Below, in pieces: positions 26,864 to 36,309 of a stretch of 64,000 bases of DNA; position 1 is the first letter of the stretch; every line of letters starts with the position of its first letter. The DNA is taken from positions 256,436 to 320,435 of the forward strand of contig JBCCXD010000005.1 in the NCBI GenBank assembly GCA_039192165.1, given 5' to 3'. Under the pieces are notes generated by a model, which saw only the letters and a program-made list of their open reading frames with translations, had not been told where the DNA came from and did no database searches. A program made the translations under genes and the position numbers. Origin of the DNA: Dinoroseobacter sp039192165 (GTDB taxonomy: Bacteria; Pseudomonadota; Alphaproteobacteria; Rhodobacterales; Rhodobacteraceae).

Positions 26864-29169
26864 GCATCCAAAAGCCCCTGCCCCATGATGCCGCCCGTCT
26901 GCATGTCACCGGTCAGGCACGGTATGTAGATGACATACCGACACCGGCCAACGCGGTGCATCTGGCCTTTGGTCTGAGCAGCTGTGCCCATGGCGACATT
27001 GCCTCCATGGACCTGTCAGCAGTTCAAGCGGCAGACGGTGTTATCGCGGTGCTTACAGCGGCCGATCTGCCGCACCACAACGATGTCTCTCCGACACCGC
27101 TTGAGCGCGAACCAATGCTGGCGGAAGGTTCTGTCCATTATCTCGGTCAGCCGGTCTTTCTGGTCGTTGCGGACACCCACCTCGCGGCCCGCAAGGCCGC
27201 AACACTCGGTCAGATCAACTACGATGCGAAACCGGCTGTTCTGAGCATAGAAGACGCGCTCGCCGCGGGTGATATCTTTGAAGATGCGCCTCGGCACTAC
27301 ACAAAAGGGGATGCCGCGACCGCGATCGCAGCCGCGCCCCTGGTCATCGACGGTTCAATCGAGATCGGCGGGCAAGAGCATTTCTACCTTGAGGGACAGG
27401 CTGCACTTGCCTTCCCTCAGGAGGGTGGCGACATCGTCGTACATTCCTCGTCCCAACATCCGACTGAAATTCAGCACAAGGTGGCCGAAGCAATCGGAGT
27501 ACCGATGCACGCTGTGCGTGTCGAAGTCCGGCGGATGGGAGGCGGGTTCGGTGGCAAGGAAAGCCAGGGGAACGCGCTGGCATGCTCTTGCGCGATCGCG
27601 GCAGACTTGACCGGCCGCCCTGCAAAGATGCGCTACGACCGGGATGACGACATGGTCATCACAGGCAAGCGGCATGATTTCAGAATCGACTACAAAGCTG
27701 GCGTGACGACGGATGGGCGCATTCTCGGGATCGCTTTCGAACAATATTGCCGCTGCGGCTGGTCCATCGATCTGAGCCTGCCTGTTGCGGACAGGGCAAT
27801 GCTTCATGCCGACAATGCCTACCATCTTGAGCATGTCTCAATCCGCTCGCACCGACTGCGCACAAATACCCAGTCAAACACTGCGTTTCGCGGCTTTGGG
27901 GGACCGCAAGGCATGGTTGGGATTGAGCGTGTTCTGGATCACATCGCCTTTGCCGTCGGGCGTGACCCGCTGGAGGTCCGCCGGACGAACTACTACACCG
28001 AAGCGACATCTGGCCCTGCACGTGTCGCTAAGGTACAAACCACGCCATATCATATGGCTGTGGAAGACTTTGTGCTGCACGACCTGACGGACAGGCTGGT
28101 TGCTTCGTCGCAGTATAGAGCAAGGCGCGCAGAGATTGCCGCCTGGAATGCTGAAAGCCCGCTTCTTAAGCGCGGCATCGCGCTGACACCGGTTAAGTTT
28201 GGCATTTCTTTTACGTTGACCCATCTGAATCAGGCCGGTGCTTTGGTGCATGTGTATCAGGACGGCTCGATTCACATGAACCACGGCGGCACCGAGATGG
28301 GGCAGGGTTTATTCCAGAAAGTGGCGCAGGTTGCCGCCAGCCGCTTCGGCGTTGGGCTGGACAGGGTAAAGATCACAGCGACCGACACTGGCAAAGTGCC
28401 CAACACCTCCGCCACGGCTGCCTCGTCCGGTTCTGACCTGAACGGAATGGCCGTGAAGGCCGCTTGCGACACAATCCGGGATCGCATTGCCACGTTCCTT
28501 GCGGAAGAGCATCAGGCTGAGGCACAAACCGTCCGTTTCAAAGACGGCCGTGTAACTGTCGGTGGTGCGGACTATGCATTCGAGGAGGCTGTCCACAAAG
28601 CCTATATGGGCCGGGTAAGCTTATCCGCGACCGGCTTTTACAAAACCCCGAAAATTGTCTGGGACCGTATCAAAGGCACCGGAAGACCATTTTTCTACTT
28701 TGCCTACGGCGCCGCCGTCACCGAGGTCGTCGTCGATACGCTGACGGGCGAGAACCGGATCTTGAGGGCCGACATCCTGCATGATTGCGGCACTTCCCTG
28801 AACCCAGCGCTCGATATTGGCCAGATCGAGGGCGGGTATGTTCAGGGTGCGGGCTGGCTGACAATGGAAGAGCTGGTTTGGGACGAACGCGGAGCGCTCA
28901 AAACCCATGCACCCTCGACCTACAAGATTCCTGCGGCAGGTGACACGCCGCCGGTGTTCAATGTCGCACTTTGGGACGGCGCAAACCGAGAAGACACGAT
29001 TTATCGCTCCAAAGCGGTGGGCGAACCTCCCCTGATGCTTGGCATATCGGCGCTGATGGCGCTTAGCGATGCAGTTGCAGCCTGTGGCAATGGATCTGTC
29101 TATCCATCGCTGGACGCACCGGCAACGCCGGAGCGGCTGCTTTGGGCCATCGATCGGGTACGGGAATGA
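26860..29169 (+). CDS. xdhB: Xanthine dehydrogenase large subunit (molybdopterin)
   Basis: Catalytic molybdenum subunit of xanthine dehydrogenase, 769 residues. It has VTGQARYVDDI at the N-terminus, GGQEHFYLEGQ and RRMGGGFGGKESQ for the cofactor cavity, RGFGGPQG, and the catalytic Glu in AVGEPPLMLG near the C-terminus. The two-subunit arrangement (XdhA with FAD and Fe-S, XdhB with Mo) is the bacterial form. Both its ends overlap neighbours by four bases, so subunits and the XdhC chaperone should be made together. Confidence 0.95.
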   Translation: MSIQKPLPHDAARLHVTGQARYVDDIPTPANAVHLAFGLSSCAHGDIASMDLSAVQAADGVIAVLTAADLPHHNDVSPTPLEREPMLAEGSVHYLGQPVFLVVADTHLAARKAATLGQINYDAKPAVLSIEDALAAGDIFEDAPRHYTKGDAATAIAAAPLVIDGSIEIGGQEHFYLEGQAALAFPQEGGDIVVHSSSQHPTEIQHKVAEAIGVPMHAVRVEVRRMGGGFGGKESQGNALACSCAIAADLTGRPAKMRYDRDDDMVITGKRHDFRIDYKAGVTTDGRILGIAFEQYCRCGWSIDLSLPVADRAMLHADNAYHLEHVSIRSHRLRTNTQSNTAFRGFGGPQGMVGIERVLDHIAFAVGRDPLEVRRTNYYTEATSGPARVAKVQTTPYHMAVEDFVLHDLTDRLVASSQYRARRAEIAAWNAESPLLKRGIALTPVKFGISFTLTHLNQAGALVHVYQDGSIHMNHGGTEMGQGLFQKVAQVAASRFGVGLDRVKITATDTGKVPNTSATAASSGSDLNGMAVKAACDTIRDRIATFLAEEHQAEAQTVRFKDGRVTVGGADYAFEEAVHKAYMGRVSLSATGFYKTPKIVWDRIKGTGRPFFYFAYGAAVTEVVVDTLTGENRILRADILHDCGTSLNPALDIGQIEGGYVQGAGWLTMEELVWDERGALKTHAPSTYKIPAAGDTPPVFNVALWDGANREDTIYRSKAVGEPPLMLGISALMALSDAVAACGNGSVYPSLDAPATPERLLWAIDRVRE

Positions 29170-30128
29170 GCTTCGATACCGCCACCCTGCGTGACACGCT
29201 TGCGGCACATGGCACGCTGGCCAGAGTTCTGGTGGCCGAAGTTAAGGGATCCGTTCCGCGAGAGGCCGGGACGGCTATGCTCGTCTGGGAAACAGGTCAG
29301 GCAGGGACGATCGGTGGCGGGGCGCTTGAATACGAAGCCACAGCCCGAGCGAGGGCAGCGCTGCGAGCGGGCAAGGATCGTATTGACAACGCGCCTTTGG
29401 GTCCTGCTCTCGCCCAGTGTTGCGGTGGCGCGGTGACGCTGCTGACAGAAATCTGGGACGACGCGCGGCTTTCCGCACTTGACGATGGACCCGTGGCGCG
29501 CGCTTTGCCTGACGGACCGCGCGAGATGCCGATCGCAGTCCACCGGCTTCTGGCAAGGGCCCGCGACCGCGGCTCCGCCGTCGCGACTACGTTGAAGGAC
29601 GGCTGGGTGATCGAACCCCTGGCTACAAAAACGACACCGCTATGGATTTATGGCGCGGGTCATGTTGGGCGCGCCCTCGTCGCGACACTGGCACCGGTCC
29701 CTGATCTCTCGATCACCTGGGTGGATACCGGGCCGGAACGGTTCCCGGACAACGTACCGTCAGGGGTTACTGTGCTGCCCGCCGCGAACCCCGCAGCCGC
29801 GGCAGGATCTGCGCCTCACAACGCCCACCATCTTATACTGACTTATTCCCACGCCTTGGATCTGGAACTCTGTCATAGGCTAATCGCACGCCCGTCCGCC
29901 TCGATAGGTCTGATCGGATCAGCAACGAAATGGGCGCGGTTCCGCAAACGTCTTGCGCAGTTGGGTCATGGTCCCGCCCAAATCGCGCGCATCACCTGCC
30001 CAATCGGCGACCCGAGCCTCGGCAAGCACCCGCAGGCCATTGCGATATCCGTCGCATCGCGCTTACTGTCTGAGGCAATGGCCGCGCCTATGGTGATAGA
30101 GCCACGAGACAAGGGGACACTTGGATGA
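29166..30128 (+). CDS. xdhC: Xanthine dehydrogenase accessory protein XdhC
   Basis: Cytosolic chaperone that binds molybdenum cofactor, favours its sulfuration and inserts it into XdhB. The 320-residue protein has an N-terminal XdhC/CoxI region (VKGSVPREAGTAMLVWE, GTIGGGALEYEA, CCGGAV) and a C-terminal Rossmann-like part (LWIYGAGHVGRALVATLA, IGLIGSATKWARFRKRL). The ATG at 29166 overlaps the xdhB stop as ATGA; a longer frame from 29142 would extend into xdhB. Confidence 0.94.
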   Translation: MSFDTATLRDTLAAHGTLARVLVAEVKGSVPREAGTAMLVWETGQAGTIGGGALEYEATARARAALRAGKDRIDNAPLGPALAQCCGGAVTLLTEIWDDARLSALDDGPVARALPDGPREMPIAVHRLLARARDRGSAVATTLKDGWVIEPLATKTTPLWIYGAGHVGRALVATLAPVPDLSITWVDTGPERFPDNVPSGVTVLPAANPAAAAGSAPHNAHHLILTYSHALDLELCHRLIARPSASIGLIGSATKWARFRKRLAQLGHGPAQIARITCPIGDPSLGKHPQAIAISVASRLLSEAMAAPMVIEPRDKGTLG

Positions 30129-31660
30129 CCACGCTTCTTTCGGTCGACAGGCTGACCAAGGCCTATCCCGGCGTGGTCGCCAACGATGATGTTTCCTTTG
30201 CGATCGAACCTGGCGAGGTTCACGCACTGCTTGGCGAAAACGGTGCGGGCAAATCGACCCTTGTTAAAATGATCTACGGTCTTGTGCGCCCCGACAGCGG
30301 CAGCATGACCTTGTCCGGCGAGGCCTTCGCGCCTTCTGAGCCACGCGCTGCGCGGGCCAGCGGGGTAGCCATGGTATTTCAGCATTTCTCGCTTTTTGAG
30401 GCCCTCAGCGTAGCCGAGAACATCGCTCTCGGGATGGAAAACCCACCAAAAATGAGCGCGCTTTCAAACAGGATCGCAGAGGTATCGCAAGCCTATGGGC
30501 TGCCGCTCGACCCGGCACGCCTCGTCGGCACGCTGAGTGCGGGCGAACGTCAGCGGGTCGAGATTATTCGCTGCCTTCTTCAGGAACCGAAGCTCCTGAT
30601 CATGGACGAGCCGACCTCGGTACTAACGCCTCAGGAAGTTGAAATCTTATTTGCAACCCTGCGCAAGCTTCGCGAAGAGGGCACCGCGATCCTGTATATT
30701 TCGCACAAGCTTGAGGAGATCCGCGCTCTCTGCGATGCCGCAACTATCCTCAGGCTCGGCAAGGTTGTAGCCAGCTGCGATCCGCGCGAGAAATCTGCCC
30801 GTGAGCTGGCAGAGATGATGGTGGGCAAGGTCCTCCATCAGACAAAGTCTGCAGGACAGGAGTTGGGCGACGCAGTTTTGAGCGTACACGATCTTTCGCT
30901 GCCACCGGCTACCCAGTTTGGCACCCGTCTGGCAAATGTCTCTTTTGAGGTCCGCGCAGGCGAAGTTCTCGGTATCGGAGGTGTGGCCGGCAACGGACAA
31001 GACGAATTGCTCAGCGCGCTCTCGGGGGAACGGAAATCCGCCGACCACGTATTTCTGCACGGCGACGCGATCAGCCGCCTCGGGCCAACCCAGCGCCGCC
31101 AGATTGGCATTCTTTCAGGTCCCGAAGAGCGGCTCGGGCATGCAGCCGCACCGGATATGAGCCTGATCGAGAATGCGTTGCTGACTGGATCGGTACGCGA
31201 AAACCTTGCTCAGAAAGGATTTCTGAATTGGCCAAAGACCCGCTCCTTTGCAGAGCGGATCATAGAAACATTCGACGTCCGCACGCCGTCTGCGCAATCT
31301 GCTGCCCGGTCTCTGTCCGGAGGCAATCTGCAGAAATTCGTTATTGGTCGTGAGGTACTGCAACGCCCCGAAGTGCTTGTCGTAAACCAGCCCACATGGG
31401 GCGTCGACGCTGCCGCAGCCGCAGCGATCCGGCAAGCGCTCCTGGACCTTGCCGCGAAAGGGACAGCCGTTGTTGTCATCAGTCAGGACCTCGACGAACT
31501 GATGGAAATCTCGGACACGTTTGCCGCGCTCAACGGCGGCAAGCTGAGTGCGAAGGTTCCCGCCGCGGGCCTGACGGTCGACCAGATTGGATTGATGCTT
31601 GGCGGCGCTCACGACATGGAAGTCGCAGACTCTCACGCGGACGAGGCGCTGCACGCATGA
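30125..31660 (+). CDS. ABC transporter ATP-binding protein, BMP/nucleoside type (twin ATPase)
   Basis: ATPase of a purine or nucleoside importer, 511 residues with two ABC modules in one chain. The first has an intact Walker A GENGAGKST at 37-45, signature LSAGERQRVEI and Walker B LLIMDEPTS. The second has the degenerate loop GVAGNGQDELL, and signature LSGGNLQKFVIGRE, as usual for the RbsA/YufO-like group. It overlaps xdhC and the next permease by four bases each. Context with xdhABC and a BMP-type binding protein points to purine uptake. Confidence 0.92.
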   Translation: MTTLLSVDRLTKAYPGVVANDDVSFAIEPGEVHALLGENGAGKSTLVKMIYGLVRPDSGSMTLSGEAFAPSEPRAARASGVAMVFQHFSLFEALSVAENIALGMENPPKMSALSNRIAEVSQAYGLPLDPARLVGTLSAGERQRVEIIRCLLQEPKLLIMDEPTSVLTPQEVEILFATLRKLREEGTAILYISHKLEEIRALCDAATILRLGKVVASCDPREKSARELAEMMVGKVLHQTKSAGQELGDAVLSVHDLSLPPATQFGTRLANVSFEVRAGEVLGIGGVAGNGQDELLSALSGERKSADHVFLHGDAISRLGPTQRRQIGILSGPEERLGHAAAPDMSLIENALLTGSVRENLAQKGFLNWPKTRSFAERIIETFDVRTPSAQSAARSLSGGNLQKFVIGREVLQRPEVLVVNQPTWGVDAAAAAAIRQALLDLAAKGTAVVVISQDLDELMEISDTFAALNGGKLSAKVPAAGLTVDQIGLMLGGAHDMEVADSHADEALHA

Positions 31661-32751
31661 TCCGCCTAGAAAAACGTCCAAACCCCTCACGCCTTTGGAC
31701 CGCACTTACACCTGTTCTCGCCGTACTCCTCACAATGATCGCGGGCGGGATCCTTTTTGCCATTCTCGGAAAGGACCCGATTGAAGCGATCCGCACGATC
31801 TTCTGGGATCCGCTGTTCAATGAGCAGTTCGCGGCTTTCTCGCGACCGCAGCTTTTGGTGAAAGCCGGACCCCTGATCTTAATCGCCATAGGCCTGAGCC
31901 TCGGGTTCCGAGCGGGCATTTGGAATATAGGCGCGGAAGGGCAGTACATCCTTGGCGCAGTATGCGGAGCAGCGGTCGGACTGGCCTTCTATCCTTCTGA
32001 GTCACCGCTGATTTTCCCCCTTATGGTCATCGCAGGCGCGCTTGGCGGCTGGGCATGGGCGATGATCCCTGCACTTCTGAAGATCAAGTTTGGGACGAAT
32101 GAGATCCTCGTCTCTCTGATGCTGGTCTATGTTGCTGAGAAACTTCTCGCCTCAATGGCGCTCGGGGCCCTCCGCAACCCCGAAGGCGGTGGCTTCCCTG
32201 GTTCCCGAAACCTTTCTCAGCATCCCGGCACTGCAAATACAGAATTGTTCCCAGGGACAGGTATGCACTGGGGTGTCGTGGCCGCATTTATCGCAGTGAT
32301 CGCGGCCTATGTGCTGCTGAACCGGCACATTCTTGGCTATCAGATCAAGCTGGCCGGACAGGCGCCGCGCGCCGCGCGGTTTGCAGGTGTAAATCCGAAC
32401 CTGCTTGTTGCGGTCTGCCTGGGTCTGTCCGGAGCTCTTGCCGGTCTTGCGGGGCTTTTCGAGGTCTCTGGCCCCGCCGGACAGATCTCTATTGATTTCA
32501 ACTCAGGCTATGGCTTCACCGCGATCATTGTTGCTTTTCTGGGACGGCTGCACCCGATCGGGATTCTGCTGGCGGGCCTTTTGATGGCGCTCACCTATAT
32601 CGGCGGCGAATTATCCCAGTTTATGCTGGGCATCCCTGCAGCTGCGATACAGGCGTTCCAAGGCATGCTCCTCTTTTTCCTTCTGGGTCTGGACGTCTTG
32701 TCGAACTACCGCATCCGGTTCTCCGGGTTTGCTGCGAAGGGAGCTTCCTGA
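31657..32751 (+). CDS. ABC transporter permease (BMP family, YufP-like)
   Basis: Inner-membrane permease of the BPD_transp_2 family, 364 residues with about ten predicted membrane segments. Characteristic stretches are LGFRAGIWNIGAEGQYILGA and KFGTNEILVSLMLVYVAE. A much longer frame runs from 31396 inside the ATPase gene, but the ATG at 31657 (overlap ATGA) gives the normal N-terminus MIRLEKRPNPSRLW. It should pair with the following permease as a heterodimer. Confidence 0.92.
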   Translation: MIRLEKRPNPSRLWTALTPVLAVLLTMIAGGILFAILGKDPIEAIRTIFWDPLFNEQFAAFSRPQLLVKAGPLILIAIGLSLGFRAGIWNIGAEGQYILGAVCGAAVGLAFYPSESPLIFPLMVIAGALGGWAWAMIPALLKIKFGTNEILVSLMLVYVAEKLLASMALGALRNPEGGGFPGSRNLSQHPGTANTELFPGTGMHWGVVAAFIAVIAAYVLLNRHILGYQIKLAGQAPRAARFAGVNPNLLVAVCLGLSGALAGLAGLFEVSGPAGQISIDFNSGYGFTAIIVAFLGRLHPIGILLAGLLMALTYIGGELSQFMLGIPAAAIQAFQGMLLFFLLGLDVLSNYRIRFSGFAAKGAS

Positions 32752-33677
32752 TGGGTGGTATTGATCCCGTTGTTCTGATCGCCTCGCTTATGGTCGCCTC
32801 CACACCCATCCTGCTGGCCGCCATCGGCGAACTGGTGGTGGAGAAGGCGGGTGTCCTGAACCTCGGTGTAGAAGGCATGATGATCCTCGGTGCCATCTGC
32901 GGTTTCGCTACGGCGGTTGAAACCGGCAGCCCGATGCTTGGTTTCATCGCAGCCGCTCTCGCGGGTGCTGCATTTTCGATGATATTTGGGGTTCTTACGC
33001 AATACCTTCTGTCAAATCAGGTCGCCACAGGCCTGGCGCTTACACTCTTTGGTCTCGGCCTCTCAGCCTTAATCGGTCAGGGCTATGTGGGTATTAAAGC
33101 CCCCAGCACGCCTCAACTGGATTTACCCGTACTCTCGGACCTTCCAGTTGTTGGGCCGATCCTCTTCTCCCATGATGCGATGCTTTATGTTTCCATTCTG
33201 CTTGTCGCGGGCGTTTGGCTCTTTTTGACCCGCACGCGCGGAGGTTTGATTCTGCGCGCGGTGGGCGAAGGCCATGATGCTGCTCACGCCCTTGGCTACA
33301 AAGTTATCCGCATTCGCTTGATGGCGATTGCCTTCGGCGGAGCGTGCGCGGGGTTGGGCGGGGCTTACCTGAGCCTTGTGCGTGTCCCGCAATGGACCGA
33401 AGGGATGACTGCAGGCGCGGGATGGATTGCGCTCGCTATTGTCGTTTTCGCCAGTTGGCGGCCCTGGTACGCACTGATTGGCGCCTATCTTTTCGGAGGC
33501 ATCGTTGTTCTGGAGCTGAACCTCCAGGCTGCTGGTGTGAAAGTTCCTGTCGATCTGCTGGCGGCATCGCCATATCTGGTGACCGTCCTGGTGTTGGTTC
33601 TGATGTCTCGCTCCAAATCGCGCACGGCCTTAAACGCGCCCGCCGATCTGGGCCGCAGCTTCCATGCGACGGCCTGA
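32751..33677 (+). CDS. ABC transporter permease (BMP family, YufQ-like)
   Basis: Second inner-membrane permease of the purine importer, 308 residues, with about eight to nine hydrophobic segments. LVVEKAGVLNLGVEGMMILGA and LILRAVGEGHDAAHALGYKV mark the family. It shares one base with the preceding permease (TGATG). The substrate-binding protein follows after a 160-base gap with a small hairpin, an arrangement that often allows higher expression of the binding protein. Confidence 0.92.
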   Translation: MGGIDPVVLIASLMVASTPILLAAIGELVVEKAGVLNLGVEGMMILGAICGFATAVETGSPMLGFIAAALAGAAFSMIFGVLTQYLLSNQVATGLALTLFGLGLSALIGQGYVGIKAPSTPQLDLPVLSDLPVVGPILFSHDAMLYVSILLVAGVWLFLTRTRGGLILRAVGEGHDAAHALGYKVIRIRLMAIAFGGACAGLGGAYLSLVRVPQWTEGMTAGAGWIALAIVVFASWRPWYALIGAYLFGGIVVLELNLQAAGVKVPVDLLAASPYLVTVLVLVLMSRSKSRTALNAPADLGRSFHATA

Positions 33678-33781
33678 CCGAAGGCTGCCCAAGAATTAGG
33701 CGCTCGCTCAACCTGCAAGCGCAAAGGGGTCCGTCCGCCCTTGCCGCCGCGCACGCGCGCTGTAGGATGCACAGGTCACGC

Positions 33782-33799
33782 GCACCCGCCCGGGGGTGC
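33782..33799 (+). other. Small hairpin between permease and binding-protein genes
   Basis: A 6-base-pair stem (GCACCC / GGGTGC) with a 6-base loop lies 40 bases before the binding-protein start. There is no T-run. Such hairpins between transporter genes can act as RNA stabilisers or partial terminators; the role here is not established. Confidence 0.3.
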
Positions 33800-33838
33800 C
33801 TATCGAAATAACCGGACCAAGAAACAGGGAAGATGCGT

Positions 33839-34921
33839 ATGAATTTCCGTTTAGCACTCAAAGGCATTGCCTTAACCGTCGCGACCAGCATCGCAGGCAT
33901 GGCAATGGCCGAAGACCCAACCAAGGTCGGCTTTGTCTATGTCGGCCCGATAGGAGACGGCGGCTGGACATACCAGCATGACCAGGGTCGCTTGGCAGTT
34001 GAAGCCGAATTTGGCGACAAGGTTGAGACGATCTTCCAAGAAAGCGTTCCCGAGGGGGCGGACTCGGAACGTGTAATGACACAGATGGCGCTCGCAGGTG
34101 CCGACATCATATTCACCACCTCCTTTGGCTATATGGATGCCACCAATGCGGTGGCTGCCAAGTTCCCGGATGTGAAGTTCGAGCACGCCACGGGCTACAA
34201 ACGCCTGCACCCGAATGTGGCCACATATGACTCGCGTTTCTATGAAGGTCGCGCGGTTCTGGGGCACATCGCCGGCAAGATGACCGAAACCAACAAGATC
34301 GGCTACATTGCCTCGTTCCCGATTCCAGAAGTGATCCAGGGTATTAACTCGTACTTCCTGCACGCGCAGAAAGTGAACCCTGATGTCGAGCTAACCGTTA
34401 TTTGGGTCTACACCTGGTTTGACCCAGCAAAGGAAGCAGACGCCGCGAAAGCAATGATCGAGCAGGGCGTAGATGTTATCACCCAGCACACCGACTCGAC
34501 CGCACCGCTGGCAGAAGCCGCTAAGACCCCTGGTATTATCGGCTTCGGCCAAGCTTCGGACATGGCAGAGTATAAGCCTGCACCCCGCGTGGCCTCCATC
34601 ATCGACAACTGGAATCCTTATTATGTGAAACGCGTAAAAGCTGTGATGGATGGCACCTGGGAACAGGGCCACAGCTGGGGCGGCATGGCTGAGGGCGAGG
34701 TTGTCATCGGCGAGATCACCGGCCCGGTGCCGGACGACCTGAAAGCAGAAGCCATGGGCATGGTAGAAGCGATCACCGCAGGAGACTATCACCCCTTCAC
34801 CGGCCCGATCATGAAGCAGGATGGCAGCGTCTTCCTCGCCGAAGGCGAAGTTGCAACAGACGAACAGCTCGTCTCCATGGATTTCTATGTCCAGGGCATT
34901 ACGGGTGAGATTCCGAACTGA
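33839..34921 (+). CDS. BMP family ABC transporter substrate-binding protein
   Basis: Periplasmic binding protein of the BMP (basic membrane protein, PnrA-like) family, known for nucleosides and purines. It has a signal peptide ending ...GMAMA, then EDPTKVGFVYVGPIGDGGWTYQHD, and FQESVPEGADSERVMTQMALAGADIIFTTSFG. ATG 33833 and 33839 are both possible; AGGGA is eight bases from 33839 and only two from 33833, so 33839 is used (360 residues). The gene closes the xdhABC-importer unit and is followed by a strong hairpin terminator. Confidence 0.93.
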   Translation: MNFRLALKGIALTVATSIAGMAMAEDPTKVGFVYVGPIGDGGWTYQHDQGRLAVEAEFGDKVETIFQESVPEGADSERVMTQMALAGADIIFTTSFGYMDATNAVAAKFPDVKFEHATGYKRLHPNVATYDSRFYEGRAVLGHIAGKMTETNKIGYIASFPIPEVIQGINSYFLHAQKVNPDVELTVIWVYTWFDPAKEADAAKAMIEQGVDVITQHTDSTAPLAEAAKTPGIIGFGQASDMAEYKPAPRVASIIDNWNPYYVKRVKAVMDGTWEQGHSWGGMAEGEVVIGEITGPVPDDLKAEAMGMVEAITAGDYHPFTGPIMKQDGSVFLAEGEVATDEQLVSMDFYVQGITGEIPN

Positions 34922-34945
34922 ACCGCGACATCCACGACATAGAAA

Positions 34946-34975
34946 GGGGCGCCGGGACTCGGCGCCCCTTCTTCT
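34946..34975 (+). terminator. Terminator of the purine operon
   Basis: An 8-base-pair GC stem (GGGGCGCC / GGCGCCCC) with a 7-base loop is followed by TTCTTCTTT. It begins 25 bases after the binding-protein stop. Confidence 0.8.
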
Positions 34976-35035
34976 TTGATTTCGGCACTTACTCAGGCGC
35001 GGCCCGCGAAATACGGCGAAGTGCGTCCCGCCCGG

Positions 35036-35230
35036 CTAGCCCTTCTTTAACCCGCAGGTCTTGATACCCAGCATCGAATAGACCGGGCACGTGCCGATCA
35101 GACCGGTGACAAGCGGGACAACTCCAATCCAACCCCAGGGCGTTTGCGGGCCAACAAAGACAAGCGATAGCAGGACGAGGCCGGCGATTACGCGAAGCGC
35201 ACGGTCTAAGGTACCTTCATTTCTGGTCAT
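35036..35230 (-). CDS. DUF2892 (YgaP-like) small membrane protein
   Basis: A 64-residue membrane protein with two hydrophobic segments (RALRVIAGLVLLSLVFVG and WIGVVPLVTGLIGTCPVYSMLG), as in the DUF2892 family. The CPVY motif and C-terminal GIKTCGLKK are typical. In relatives this domain occurs fused to, or next to, rhodanese and sulfur-handling proteins, so a link to sulfur metabolism is possible but nothing here proves it. ATG 35230 is used; the frame is open to 35308. A 19-base palindrome lies 63 bases upstream. Confidence 0.85.
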   Translation of the reverse strand: MTRNEGTLDRALRVIAGLVLLSLVFVGPQTPWGWIGVVPLVTGLIGTCPVYSMLGIKTCGLKKG

Positions 35231-35292
35231 GACGACGTTCCTTTGCAGCAAGTTATCTCTAAAAGTTCTTTGCCGCATTCTACCGCAACCTG

Positions 35293-35311
35293 TCGGTGAC
35301 ACTGTCACCGA
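35293..35311. promoter_or_regulatory. Perfect 19-base palindrome TCGGTGACACTGTCACCGA
   Basis: Nine-base arms around a single central base, in the 102-base gap between the panB stop and the DUF2892 start. A one-base centre cannot form a good RNA loop, so a DNA operator is more likely. It would control the DUF2892 gene; the regulator is unknown. Confidence 0.45.
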
Positions 35312-35332
35312 ACGTACGCGGCGAGGTTATCC

Positions 35333-36142
35333 TTAGCGATAAACCTCATCCTCGCCGGGGAAGCTTCGGTTGCGTACCGCAGTCGCATAGGCCCCGGCCG
35401 CTTCATCGACAACACTCCGCAGATCAGCGAACTTGCGTACGAATTTCGGCGCCCAGTCACCCAGACCCAGCATATCTTCCATCACAAGGATCTGACCGTC
35501 GCAGGTTTTGGACGCTCCGATCCCAATAGTCGGAATTGGGCAGACTTCTGTGACTTCGGCGGCCAGCGGCTCGACCATGCCCTCGAGCACAACGGCAAAT
35601 GCGCCAGCTGCCGCCACGGCCTTGGCATCTTCATGATGAAGCGGCCAGCTGTCTTCGTCTCGTCCTTGGGTCCTGAACCCTCCCATCGCGTTGGAGCTTT
35701 GCGGTGTCAGCCCGATATGCGCCATGACAGGAATGCCCCGCGCGGTCAGAAATGCAATTGTCTCAGCCATCCGCGCTCCGCCTTCGAGCTTCACTGCTTG
35801 GCACCCAGTCTTGGCCATGATCCGCGCGGCATTCCGGAACGCAATCTGTGGCGATTCCTCATAGGACCCAAACGGCATGTCCACGGTCACGAGCGCACGT
35901 TTGGTCCCGCGCACCACTGCAGTGCCATGCGCGATCATCATCTCAAGTGTCACGGGAAGCGTGCTGTCGAAGCCATGGGTCACCATGCCAAGGCTGTCAC
36001 CAACAAGAAGCACGTCGCAGTGCGGATCGAGGATTTGGGCAAACTGGACGTGACTTGCCGTCAGCGCCACAATCGGCGAGGCGCCTTTCCGTGCAGCAAT
36101 CTGAGGCACAGTGATCCGGCGAACGGGGGCTTGGGCAGACAT
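35333..36142 (-). CDS. panB: 3-methyl-2-oxobutanoate hydroxymethyltransferase
   Basis: Makes ketopantoate from 2-oxoisovalerate and methylene-tetrahydrofolate, the first committed step of pantothenate synthesis. The 269-residue protein has DVLLVGDSLGMVTHG, DMPFGSYEESP, AVKLEGGARMA, GIPVMAHIGLTPQSSNAMGGF and PTIGIGASKTCDGQILVMEDMLGL. The usual TAYDAPFARL-type segment is TASHVQFAQIL here. It stands apart from panC (17 kb away). It is divergent from the FAD oxidoreductase gene with a 167-base shared upstream region. Confidence 0.9.
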   Translation of the reverse strand: MSAQAPVRRITVPQIAARKGASPIVALTASHVQFAQILDPHCDVLLVGDSLGMVTHGFDSTLPVTLEMMIAHGTAVVRGTKRALVTVDMPFGSYEESPQIAFRNAARIMAKTGCQAVKLEGGARMAETIAFLTARGIPVMAHIGLTPQSSNAMGGFRTQGRDEDSWPLHHEDAKAVAAAGAFAVVLEGMVEPLAAEVTEVCPIPTIGIGASKTCDGQILVMEDMLGLGDWAPKFVRKFADLRSVVDEAAGAYATAVRNRSFPGEDEVYR

Positions 36143-36309
36143 AAAACCTCTCCTTCCTTGCTGGGGTCACATTTCACAGTGCCAGCACCTCGCGCAACCC
36201 GTCCAAACCGCGCATGGCGCGTCGTTTTTTTGCCCCGAGCGGTCGGATGCCCCCGCCGCGCGCGGCCCGAGCGGGTAAACTGTGACCATCGCAGCGGGAG
36301 GAGTCGCCC

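Noticed and set aside
31396..31656. 87-codon N-terminal extension of the first BMP permease
   Set aside because: It overlaps the ATPase gene in another frame; the ATGA overlap at 31657 and the hydrophobic N-terminus define the true start.
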